The notes below the pieces were generated by a model, which was given only the letters and a program-made list of their open reading frames with translations, was not told the origin of the DNA and did not search any database. The translations under genes were made by a program, and so were the position numbers. Positions 8,253 to 15,162 of a stretch of DNA of 36,377 nt are shown piece after piece (the stretch's first letter is position 1; the number at the start of each line of letters is the position of its first letter). The DNA is from an uncultured Actinomycetes bacterium (GTDB taxonomy: Bacteria > Actinomycetota > Acidimicrobiia > Acidimicrobiales > RAAP-2): assembly GCA_903874965.1 (NCBI GenBank), contig CAIQUD010000012.1, positions 1 through 36,377 on the forward strand, in the 5' to 3' direction.

Positions 8253-8385
8253 GAGATGAGGCTATCTCGCTGTCACTGCGCCCGAACGTCCAAGCCTTGC
8301 TCTGAGAGGCACTGCTACCGTCTAACGCCTTACACCTGGGAACTCGGGTGGCTACATCTGCGGCAACCTTCACGGAAGGGGGATC

Positions 8386-9660
8386 ATGATGAGCGCACTT
8401 GGACTCGATCTTGAGCCCCTTCGCGTCATTCCAGCATTTCGTCGGCTCTACGTCGCCAGTTTTGTCACTTCATTCGGGAGTCAAGCGACCTATGTGACCG
8501 TTGCCTACCAGATGAGCCGTCTCACCCACTCGTACTTGGCAGTCGGGGCAATTGGACTTGCTGAAGTCATCCCAATGGTTATTTTTGGGCTGTACGGAGG
8601 AGTGCTTGCGGACGCAATCAACCGAAAACGCCTCATCGTCGGAACCGAACTCGCCCTGACGCTTTGTTCGGCCCTGCTGCTTCTCAATACGTTGCGCGCT
8701 GAGCCTTCGGTGTTGGCGCTCTATCTGATCATCGTCGCCCAGGTCATGGCCAATGGCCTGCAGTCACCTTCAACCGACTCCCTCCGCCAACAGGTCGTTC
8801 CCCACGAACTCCAGCCGGCCGCCACCACGCTCTCGATGTTTCAACGCACAGTCGCAACCATCGCGGGACCGACGCTCGGTGGACTGCTTGCCGTGTCAAT
8901 TGGAACGTGGTCGGTGTACCTCCTTGACCTCGTGACCTTCGCTGGATCACTGGTCCTCCTCGTCGGACTCGTCGTGCCTGATCGACTCCAGCCTGCGACG
9001 AAGCCTTCGTTCTCGTCGTTGCGAGGTGGCGTGAGCTATGCCATTGGCCGACGAGACCTCCTCGGCACCTACCTCATTGATCTTGCGGCAATGCTCCTCG
9101 CGTATCCAATTGCCATGCTTCCCTTTGTGGCAGCTCGCTACCACCAGTCCTGGGCCCTCGGAGCGCTGTATGCCTCCCTTCCGGCTGGAGCGCTCATCGC
9201 AAGTCTCACGAGTCGCTGGGCTACATCGGTTCACTTCTACGGTCGAGCAATTGTCATGGCTGCAGCAAGTTGGGGGCTCGGCATTGCGTTATTCGGATGG
9301 GCATCGAGTTTGACGATCGCCATTTTGGGCCTCATGGTCGCGGGCTATGCCGATGCAATTAGTGGGATTTTCCGAGGAACCATGTGGAACCAATCCATCC
9401 CCAATAGCGTGCGAGGTCGGATGGCAAGCATTGAGATGCTGAGTTACTCCGTTGGTCCGACGCTTGGGCAAACGAGGAGCGGAATCATGGCGGCGACGCT
9501 GTCACTCAAGGCATCGATTGTGATTGGAGGACTCGCATGCACCGGCGCCTGTGGAGCCCTCGCAGCGGCACTGCCAACCATGTGGCGATTCGACGTTCGT
9601 TCTGATCCGAATGTTGCACTTGTCCGAGAAGAACGCACACGTGACGCGGAGAACGAGTAG
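8386..9660 (+). CDS. MFS transporter, EntS-like (12 TM)
   Basis: This 424-residue major facilitator has about twelve hydrophobic helices. It carries the MFS loop signature between helices 2 and 3 (GGVLADAINRKRLI) and PNSVRGRMASIEMLSYSVGPTLG in the second half, as in the EntS/MFS_3 subgroup that exports siderophores, drugs or metabolites. ATG codons lie at 8386 and 8389, behind GGAAGGGGG, and either could be used. The cargo cannot be told from sequence: no siderophore or resistance genes lie beside it. Confidence 0.86.
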   Translation: MMSALGLDLEPLRVIPAFRRLYVASFVTSFGSQATYVTVAYQMSRLTHSYLAVGAIGLAEVIPMVIFGLYGGVLADAINRKRLIVGTELALTLCSALLLLNTLRAEPSVLALYLIIVAQVMANGLQSPSTDSLRQQVVPHELQPAATTLSMFQRTVATIAGPTLGGLLAVSIGTWSVYLLDLVTFAGSLVLLVGLVVPDRLQPATKPSFSSLRGGVSYAIGRRDLLGTYLIDLAAMLLAYPIAMLPFVAARYHQSWALGALYASLPAGALIASLTSRWATSVHFYGRAIVMAAASWGLGIALFGWASSLTIAILGLMVAGYADAISGIFRGTMWNQSIPNSVRGRMASIEMLSYSVGPTLGQTRSGIMAATLSLKASIVIGGLACTGACGALAAALPTMWRFDVRSDPNVALVREERTRDAENE

Positions 9661-9698
9661 TCGAACGTTGAGACGTCCTCACGCGGCAAACTAGTGGG

Positions 9699-9911
9699 AT
9701 GCCACGCCGGCGACGCACTCAGAGTCATCGCCCGTTGGCGGTCAATTCGTCGCACTGGCGGAGTGATGGCGCAGCCAAGGCTCGCTACCCGACCGAACGA
9801 GAAGCGCGAGCTGCCGCGGCCTATCGAGGCACCGAAGCTGGCTACGCACTATCGGTCTACCAATGTGGATTTTGCAATGGTTGGCACATGGCACGCACAA
9901 GGGATAATTGA
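9699..9911 (+). CDS. Small Cys/His protein, possible zinc-ribbon-like
   Basis: This 70-residue basic protein starts MPRRRRTQSHRPLAVN and ends with YQCGFCNGWHMARTRDN. CxxC followed by GWH resembles small actinobacterial proteins with a C-terminal CxFCxGWH motif, in which two Cys and a His could hold zinc. The middle part (PTEREARAAAAYRG) is likely helical. The overlapping frame starting at 9694 lacks this motif and is judged a shadow. It sits 38 bases after the MFS stop and 43 bases before the palindrome upstream of the P450 gene. Function unknown. Confidence 0.6.
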   Translation: MPRRRRTQSHRPLAVNSSHWRSDGAAKARYPTEREARAAAAYRGTEAGYALSVYQCGFCNGWHMARTRDN

Positions 9912-9954
9912 TGTCTCGTCGCCTTGACCGCACTCATGAAGGGTCGTAAGGTGC

Positions 9955-9981
9955 GTTAATCGGACACTCTGTCCGATTAAC
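9955..9981. promoter_or_regulatory. 27-base palindrome, probable TetR-type operator
   Basis: GTTAATCGGACA, a three-base centre CTC, and TGTCCGATTAAC form a perfect inverted repeat with 12-base arms. It ends 12 bases before the GTG start of the P450 gene and the GAGG of its ribosome-binding site follows directly. Length, symmetry and odd-numbered centre fit TetR-family operators, and a TetR gene lies directly after the P450. It would overlap the promoter and block transcription of P450 and tetR. As RNA it could also fold into a hairpin, but there is no U-run, so a terminator is unlikely. Confidence 0.75.
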
Positions 9982-9993
9982 GAGGAGCGACCT

Positions 9994-11217
9994 GTGGCTG
10001 ACTACGACGTGAATCTGATGGATCCTGAGACCTACGTCAAGGGAGTGCCTCACGAGTATTTCGCCGAGTTGAGAGCAAACCGACCAGTCGAGTGGCGGGA
10101 AGAGCCTGGGGAAGCCGGCTACTGGGCAATTGTTGGCTATCACGACTCCGTGACCGTGAATCGCGAGTGGGAATCGTTCTCTTCCTATGAAAAGGGCGCC
10201 CTGCCGTTCGATATGCCTGAAGACCAGCTCGAGCAGCAGCGGCTGATGATGCTCAACATGGACCCTCCCCTCCACACTCGGTATCGCCGTCTGGTCAACA
10301 AGGGCTTCACTCCCCGCATGGTTCGAGACCTCGAAGCATCGATTCACCATGCAACCGACGAGCTGCTTGACGCCGTCATTGAGTCCGGCAAAGCAGACTT
10401 CGTTGTCGACATCGCGGCTGAGCTCCCACTCGTCGTCATTGCCGAACTTCTCGGCGTGCCACGCGAGGATCGACACAGGATGTTCGACTGGTCAAACCAA
10501 ATGATTGGGAGCCAAGACCCCGAATTTGGTCTCACGGAAGAGATCTCCGCCCAAGCAGCAATGGATCTCTATGTCTATGCATCAGCACTTTTTGCCGAGA
10601 AGCGAATCAATCCCCACGAAGACCTCATGTCCGTCCTGACGACGGTTGAAGTCGAGGGCGAGCAACTCAATCAGTTGGAACTTGAACTCTTCTTCCTGCT
10701 CCTGACCGTTGCAGGCAACGAGACAACTCGCAATTTGATTTCTGGAGCAATGGCTGCGTTCTTTGAATTTCCCGAGCAATGGGAACTCCTCAAGAACGAC
10801 CGATCGCTCATGAACTCTGCGATTGAAGAGATGCTTCGCTTCATCACTCCAGTGATGAACTTCCGTCGGACGGCTATGGCAGATGTTGAGCTCAGTGGCG
10901 TCACGATTAAGAAGGGCGACAAGTGCATCTTCTTCCACACGTCGGCGAATCGAGACGAGTCAGTCTTTGAGAATGCTCAGGCCTTCGATATCACGCGGAA
11001 CCCCAATCCCCACATGGCGTTTGGTGGAGGTGGACCCCACTTCTGTCTTGGCGCGAACCTTGCACGGCTTGAGATCAAGATCATGTTTGAGCATCTACTC
11101 GACCGGATCCCCGATCTCGTTCAGGCTGGTCCAGTCGAGCGACTTCGCTCGCCCTTTATCAGCGGCGTCAAGCACATTCCGATTTCCTTTACCCCTGGAC
11201 AGAAAGTCCTCTCGTAG
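9994..11217 (+). CDS. Cytochrome P450, bacterial soluble type
   Basis: This 407-residue soluble P450 has the I-helix oxygen-activation motif AGNETT (240-245), the K-helix ExxR (E279-R282) and the heme loop FGGGGPHFCLG with axial Cys351. The N-terminus has no membrane anchor. The overall pattern, with MDPPLHTRYRRLV before helix C and the AGNETTR form, resembles the CYP125/CYP142/CYP124 group of actinobacteria, which oxidise sterol side chains or branched lipids; the exact family is uncertain. The start is GTG at 9994, with GAGGAG upstream, and it lies immediately behind the palindrome. It needs a ferredoxin and reductase; a reductase-like gene occurs at 31694-32917 but no ferredoxin is seen. 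Confidence 0.92.
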   Translation: MADYDVNLMDPETYVKGVPHEYFAELRANRPVEWREEPGEAGYWAIVGYHDSVTVNREWESFSSYEKGALPFDMPEDQLEQQRLMMLNMDPPLHTRYRRLVNKGFTPRMVRDLEASIHHATDELLDAVIESGKADFVVDIAAELPLVVIAELLGVPREDRHRMFDWSNQMIGSQDPEFGLTEEISAQAAMDLYVYASALFAEKRINPHEDLMSVLTTVEVEGEQLNQLELELFFLLLTVAGNETTRNLISGAMAAFFEFPEQWELLKNDRSLMNSAIEEMLRFITPVMNFRRTAMADVELSGVTIKKGDKCIFFHTSANRDESVFENAQAFDITRNPNPHMAFGGGGPHFCLGANLARLEIKIMFEHLLDRIPDLVQAGPVERLRSPFISGVKHIPISFTPGQKVLS

Positions 11218-11261
11218 CCCGTCGCCCAACCAACGAACTGCGCGAACAGCGCACTCGAAGT

Positions 11262-11810
11262 TTGGTCAATGTCGCCCGAAAATGCTTCGGAGCTGCCGGC
11301 ACCACTGAAGTACCGATGGAAGAAATCGCCGCAGAAGCCGGCATCGCCCGCTCCACCCTCTACGTCTACTTCCCGACCCGGGAACTCCTCCTTCAGGCCG
11401 CACTTCAGTCAATGCGAGAAGAACTCGATTTGGAATTGGCAGTTCGTGAAGGCGGCGAGGATCCAATCGAACGGCTCCGAGGAATCATTGAATCCCTTGT
11501 GGTCGTGGTCGATCGTGATGTCAAGTTCTTCAGGCTTGTCCTCGCGGCCGAAACGCAAGCAACCGTTGAAGGTGCAGCACTCGGAGCACTGCTCGCAACC
11601 ATTGGACTCTCAGTGAATGATGCGGTCACGGAAATTCTTGTCAGCGGTGAAGCACAGGGGCTCTTTGCGCCTGGAGCACGGGATGCAGCCGATCTTGTTG
11701 GCCAACAGATCTACGGAGCGCTTGCGGTTCGCTCCGGTGAAGTGGCGTTGAGCGAACGGCGAGCCTTCGTCGACCGTATTGTCACCTTCGTGACGAGCGC
11801 CCTCGCCTAG
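11262..11810 (+). CDS. TetR-family transcriptional regulator
   Basis: This 182-residue regulator has a TetR N-terminal helix-turn-helix: MEEIAAEAGIARSTLYVYFPTRELLL (about residues 19-44, with the recognition helix at AGIARSTLYVYF). The C-terminal half is an all-helical ligand and dimerisation domain ending RRAFVDRIVTFVTSALA. The first start codon in frame is TTG at 11262. The coding pattern continues upstream without a stop (RRPTNELREQRTRS), as expected of a complete TetR N-terminus, so a rare start such as CTG at 11238 is possible. It follows the P450 on the same strand and most probably represses the P450/tetR unit through the palindrome at 9955. Confidence 0.82.
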   Translation: MVNVARKCFGAAGTTEVPMEEIAAEAGIARSTLYVYFPTRELLLQAALQSMREELDLELAVREGGEDPIERLRGIIESLVVVVDRDVKFFRLVLAAETQATVEGAALGALLATIGLSVNDAVTEILVSGEAQGLFAPGARDAADLVGQQIYGALAVRSGEVALSERRAFVDRIVTFVTSALA

Positions 11811-11848
11811 CCTCAAGTTGTGGTTTCTCCTCCCGTCCGACTCGTGGC

Positions 11849-13156
11849 ATGACCAGACCATCAACCTCGACCTCGACCTTTGGTGTTTCGCGTCGTGAAG
11901 GACATGACGCCAGTTCGTTTTACGGGCGATTCACTACTCCAATAACCTCAAAAGACTCGGATCTCGCAGAGGCTTCGGCCATAGCAGAGGGATGCTTTAT
12001 CGGCGACTCTCGAGACCTTCATCAACTGCCCGATGCTTCAGTTGCGCTCGTCGTGACGTCTCCGCCGTATTTCGCTGGCAAGGCCTATGAGACCGAACTC
12101 GATCAAGAGGGCATTCCAGCCACCTACCTCGAGTACCTCCAACTCTTGAGGGAGGTCTTCGCTGAATGTGCGAGAGTGCTCGAGCCTGGGGGCCGTATGG
12201 CGATCAATGTCGCCAATCTCGGTAGAAAGCCATATCGGAGCCTCGCCGCCGACGTGATCAACATTCTCCAAGACGACTTGGGCCTTCTCCTTCGAGGGGA
12301 GATCATCTGGCAGAAAGCCAAGGGGGCGGGCGGGAACTGCGCTTGGGGTTCCTTTCGTAGCCCGTCAAATCCAGTACTTCGTGACGTCACTGAGCGGGTC
12401 ATCATCGCTAGCAAAGGCCGGTTTGATCGAGCAAAGAACGAAAAGGAGCGGGAGGGCGCTGGTCTACCGCATCGGGCCACCATCACCGCAGACGAGTTCA
12501 TGGCGGCAACCCTTGATCTCTGGACCATTGATGCAGAGAGTGCCACCCGAATTGGGCACCCTGCTCCATTCCCGGTCGAGCTGCCGCGTCGGCTCATCGA
12601 GCTCTTCACCTACGAAGGTGACCTCGTCCTTGATCCATTTCTCGGTTCTGGGTCGACCTTGGTCGCGGCCAAAGAGAGCGGTCGCCGAGGAATAGGCGTC
12701 GACCTCGATCCTTCCTACGTGGAACTGGCAGCCAGTCGTGTTGCCGCAGCGAGTCCTCATCCCCTGCCCCGAGAGAGCGGCACCTTTCGTGCGACGCTCG
12801 AAGACTTCCTCTCAGAACGAGGCGTCGAAGTCCTCACCCCGCCGAAGCGCCCCAAGGCCGCCGTTAGTGCTGACTTCCGAGTGAAAACCGAGCAGCAAGA
12901 AGTTGACCTCCTTGTTGTTGGAGGCTGGACGGTCGCACGTTCAGGTCTCGAGTCAACCTCTGCAGTTCTCGAAGTACTTGGCAAGGCAGCCTTGCTGCGA
13001 GACGCAGGCGCCTCGACCATCGTCGTCGTCACTCCAGCGCTTCCAGCCCCCTCCTCAGAGTCGATGCGACTTCTTCGATCAGCGGCAGACCTCGTTGCAG
13101 TCACGACACTCGACAACCTTCCAACGTTCCTCGACCTCGATCGGAGTACCCCATGA
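11849..13156 (+). CDS. DNA methyltransferase (N4/N6, beta-type) with nuclease-like C-terminal domain
   Basis: This 435-residue protein has motif IV TSPPY (70-74) before the SAM motif I DPFLGSGST (262-270), the order of beta-class amino-methyltransferases. GIGVDLDPSYVELAASRV follows as the SAM-binding acidic strand. Conserved blocks NVANLGRKPYRSLAADV and GNCAWGSFRSPSNPVLRDVTERV lie between. Residues 310-435 form an extra domain: TEQQEVDLLVV, then GGWTVARSG, then VLGKAALLRDAG and TIVVVTP, an alternation resembling the PD-(D/E)XK nuclease fold but without the lysine of the E-x-K step. No endonuclease gene lies nearby. Its stop overlaps the next gene's ATG (ATGA). A lone housekeeping or epigenetic methyltransferase is most likely. 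Confidence 0.85.
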   Translation: MTRPSTSTSTFGVSRREGHDASSFYGRFTTPITSKDSDLAEASAIAEGCFIGDSRDLHQLPDASVALVVTSPPYFAGKAYETELDQEGIPATYLEYLQLLREVFAECARVLEPGGRMAINVANLGRKPYRSLAADVINILQDDLGLLLRGEIIWQKAKGAGGNCAWGSFRSPSNPVLRDVTERVIIASKGRFDRAKNEKEREGAGLPHRATITADEFMAATLDLWTIDAESATRIGHPAPFPVELPRRLIELFTYEGDLVLDPFLGSGSTLVAAKESGRRGIGVDLDPSYVELAASRVAAASPHPLPRESGTFRATLEDFLSERGVEVLTPPKRPKAAVSADFRVKTEQQEVDLLVVGGWTVARSGLESTSAVLEVLGKAALLRDAGASTIVVVTPALPAPSSESMRLLRSAADLVAVTTLDNLPTFLDLDRSTP

Positions 13157-13929
13157 CCATTTCCACCTCAATTGATGGGCGAGTTGGGACCATCACGCTC
13201 AACCGACCTGAAGCCCGCAATGCCCTTACCGCTGCAATGTTGGCGGAGTTCGAACAGGCGGTCGTCGACTTTGATCGTGACGATGCCATTGGAGCGATCA
13301 TTCTCACCGGAGCAGACCCGGCATTCTGTGCCGGTCTCGACTTGAAAGACCTCACCAATACCTACAACGGCATTGGTGTCGGAGCTGAACGTCCAAAGGT
13401 CGCGCGGCGCGGTCTAAGTGTTGAACGTTCGACGCCAATGCTTGGAGCGATCAATGGCCCAGCGGTGACTGGCGGCCTTGAACTCGCTCTTGGCTGTGAT
13501 TTCCTCATTGGAAGCCACCGAGCGACTTTTGCCGACACTCATGCTCGAGTTGGGATTCTTCCTGGTGGCGGAATGACCATCAGGCTTCCTGAACTCATTG
13601 GCATCAATCGAGCACGGCAACTTTCGTTCACTGGCGCGTTCATCGACGCCGGTACCGCATGTGAGTGGGGATTGCTCAACGAGGTAGTCCCCCACGGAGC
13701 TCTCCTCACGAGGGCAATGGAACTCGCAACGCAAATTGCCGAGACCAATCCTTCAACCCTTGCCGCACTTGGCTCGCTCTATAAGGAACTTGCGGGAAGA
13801 ACCGATGATGAGGCCTATCGAGATGAAGGCCGAGCGAGTCGAAAGTGGATGTCGGAAAAATTCGATGCTCGAGTTTTTGACCGTCAACGTCAAGATCTGA
13901 TTGAACGCGGTTCAAAACAACAGCGATAA
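13153..13929 (+). CDS. Enoyl-CoA hydratase/isomerase family protein
   Basis: This 258-residue crotonase-fold protein has the first oxyanion segment PAFCAGLDLKDL (56-67) and the second, INGPAVTGGLELALGCD (100-116). Glu110 matches the first catalytic Glu of rat enoyl-CoA hydratase (Glu144). Twenty residues later, where the second Glu (Glu164) is expected, the sequence reads DTHARVGILPGGG with His130. One-Glu or altered members often act as isomerases, hydrolases or lyases, so the reaction is uncertain. The ATG at 13153 overlaps the methyltransferase stop by four bases, implying co-translation despite unrelated functions. Cytoplasmic. Confidence 0.87.
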   Translation: MTISTSIDGRVGTITLNRPEARNALTAAMLAEFEQAVVDFDRDDAIGAIILTGADPAFCAGLDLKDLTNTYNGIGVGAERPKVARRGLSVERSTPMLGAINGPAVTGGLELALGCDFLIGSHRATFADTHARVGILPGGGMTIRLPELIGINRARQLSFTGAFIDAGTACEWGLLNEVVPHGALLTRAMELATQIAETNPSTLAALGSLYKELAGRTDDEAYRDEGRASRKWMSEKFDARVFDRQRQDLIERGSKQQR

Positions 13930-13938
13930 CTCGCTTCC

Positions 13939-15078
13939 TCAGATAATCGCGCCGGATGCGTGGAGGGCAGCAAGCCGATCCTCGCTAATCCCCCAGGCGG
14001 AGAGGCCAGCATCAGTGTGTGCACCGGGAGGCGCACCTTGGCTCGTGATCTCACTTGGTGTCCGACTGAACCGAGGCGCTGGTCCGGGTTGAAGCGCTCC
14101 ACCAATGGTTTGGAAACTGTTGCGTGCAATGTTGTGGCGATGTTGAGCGACTTCAGCGGGTGACAGCACTGGCGTCGTACACGCGTCAGTGTCCTCGAAG
14201 ATCGCGGTCCATTCGTCCCGAGTCTTCGTCTTGAAAATTGCTGCAAAGCGATCCTTCATCGCCGGCCACTCCGACCGGTCTTGCTGACTCGGCAGGTCAT
14301 CCGGATTGAGGCCGAGGCCTTCAAGGAGCAGGGCGTAGAACTGGCGCTCGATTGCGCCAACCGCCATGAATCCTCCGTCGCTTGTTTCGTAGACCTCGTA
14401 GAAGTGCGCACCGGTGTCGAGCATGTTGGTGCCGCGCTCGTCTTCCCACATACCGGCTGACCGAAATCCAAAGATGAAGGTCATGAGTGAGGCAGCGCCA
14501 TCGACCATTGCGGCGTCGACGACCTGACCCTTTCCTGAGGTCTTTGCTTCAAGGAGCGCCGCACACATACCGAAGGCAAGGAGCATGCCACCGCCGCCGA
14601 AGTCGCCAATGAGATTGAGCGGAGGTACAGGTCGATCGCCCTTTCGGCCAATGGGCCAAAGTGCTCCAGCAATGGAGATGTAATTGATGTCATGGCCCGC
14701 TCGATTGGCCAGTGGGCCATCTTGGCCCCAACCAGTCATCCGACCAAAGACGATTCGCTCATTGACTGCCCAGCAATCCTCTGGCCCGAGCCCGAGCCGC
14801 TCCGCCACGCCAGGCCGATAACCCTCGATGACCGCATCGGCCGAAGCAATGAGCTCAAGTGCGAGCGCTTTGCCCTCTGGATGCTTCAAGTCAATGCCGA
14901 CAGACGGACGACTTCGTGCGCTGACGTCGTACCACGAGTCCGTTGGCGAGGCACCGCCCGCAGAACGTTCGAGCCGAATGATCTCCGCCCCAGCGTCAGC
15001 TAGCAGCATGCAGGCATAGGGAGACGGCCCAATCCCTGCAAGCTCAACGATCTTGATGCCACTCAGTGGTCCTGACAT
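13939..15078 (-). CDS. Alpha-methylacyl-CoA racemase (CoA-transferase family III)
   Basis: This 379-residue family III CoA-transferase fold protein starts MSGPLSGIKIVELAGIGPSPYACMLLADAGA, as in mycobacterial MCR and human AMACR. The racemase acid-base residues appear to be present: His129 in AGHDINYISI, Asp159 in GDFGGGG and Glu244 in GAIERQFYALL, matching His126, Asp156 and Glu241 of MCR. It interconverts the 2R and 2S forms of 2-methylacyl-CoA so that branched-chain or sterol side-chain acids can enter beta-oxidation. It converges on the hydratase gene, with only nine bases between the stops. ATG at 15078 with GGAGG a few bases upstream. Confidence 0.9.
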   Translation of the reverse strand: MSGPLSGIKIVELAGIGPSPYACMLLADAGAEIIRLERSAGGASPTDSWYDVSARSRPSVGIDLKHPEGKALALELIASADAVIEGYRPGVAERLGLGPEDCWAVNERIVFGRMTGWGQDGPLANRAGHDINYISIAGALWPIGRKGDRPVPPLNLIGDFGGGGMLLAFGMCAALLEAKTSGKGQVVDAAMVDGAASLMTFIFGFRSAGMWEDERGTNMLDTGAHFYEVYETSDGGFMAVGAIERQFYALLLEGLGLNPDDLPSQQDRSEWPAMKDRFAAIFKTKTRDEWTAIFEDTDACTTPVLSPAEVAQHRHNIARNSFQTIGGALQPGPAPRFSRTPSEITSQGAPPGAHTDAGLSAWGISEDRLAALHASGAII

Positions 15079-15162
15079 GAAGCCTCCTTCGACCTCGCCA
15101 TGATGCCACTCAAGGAGAGGGTGGGGACAATCAATCCCTTCATGCCCTCAAGAGGTTCGCGG

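Noticed and set aside
9955-9981. Rho-independent terminator
   Set aside because: The hairpin has no following T-run and lies immediately upstream of a gene start, which better fits an operator.
11849-13156. A restriction-modification system
   Set aside because: The flanking genes are a TetR regulator and a hydratase; no separate endonuclease or specificity subunit is present.
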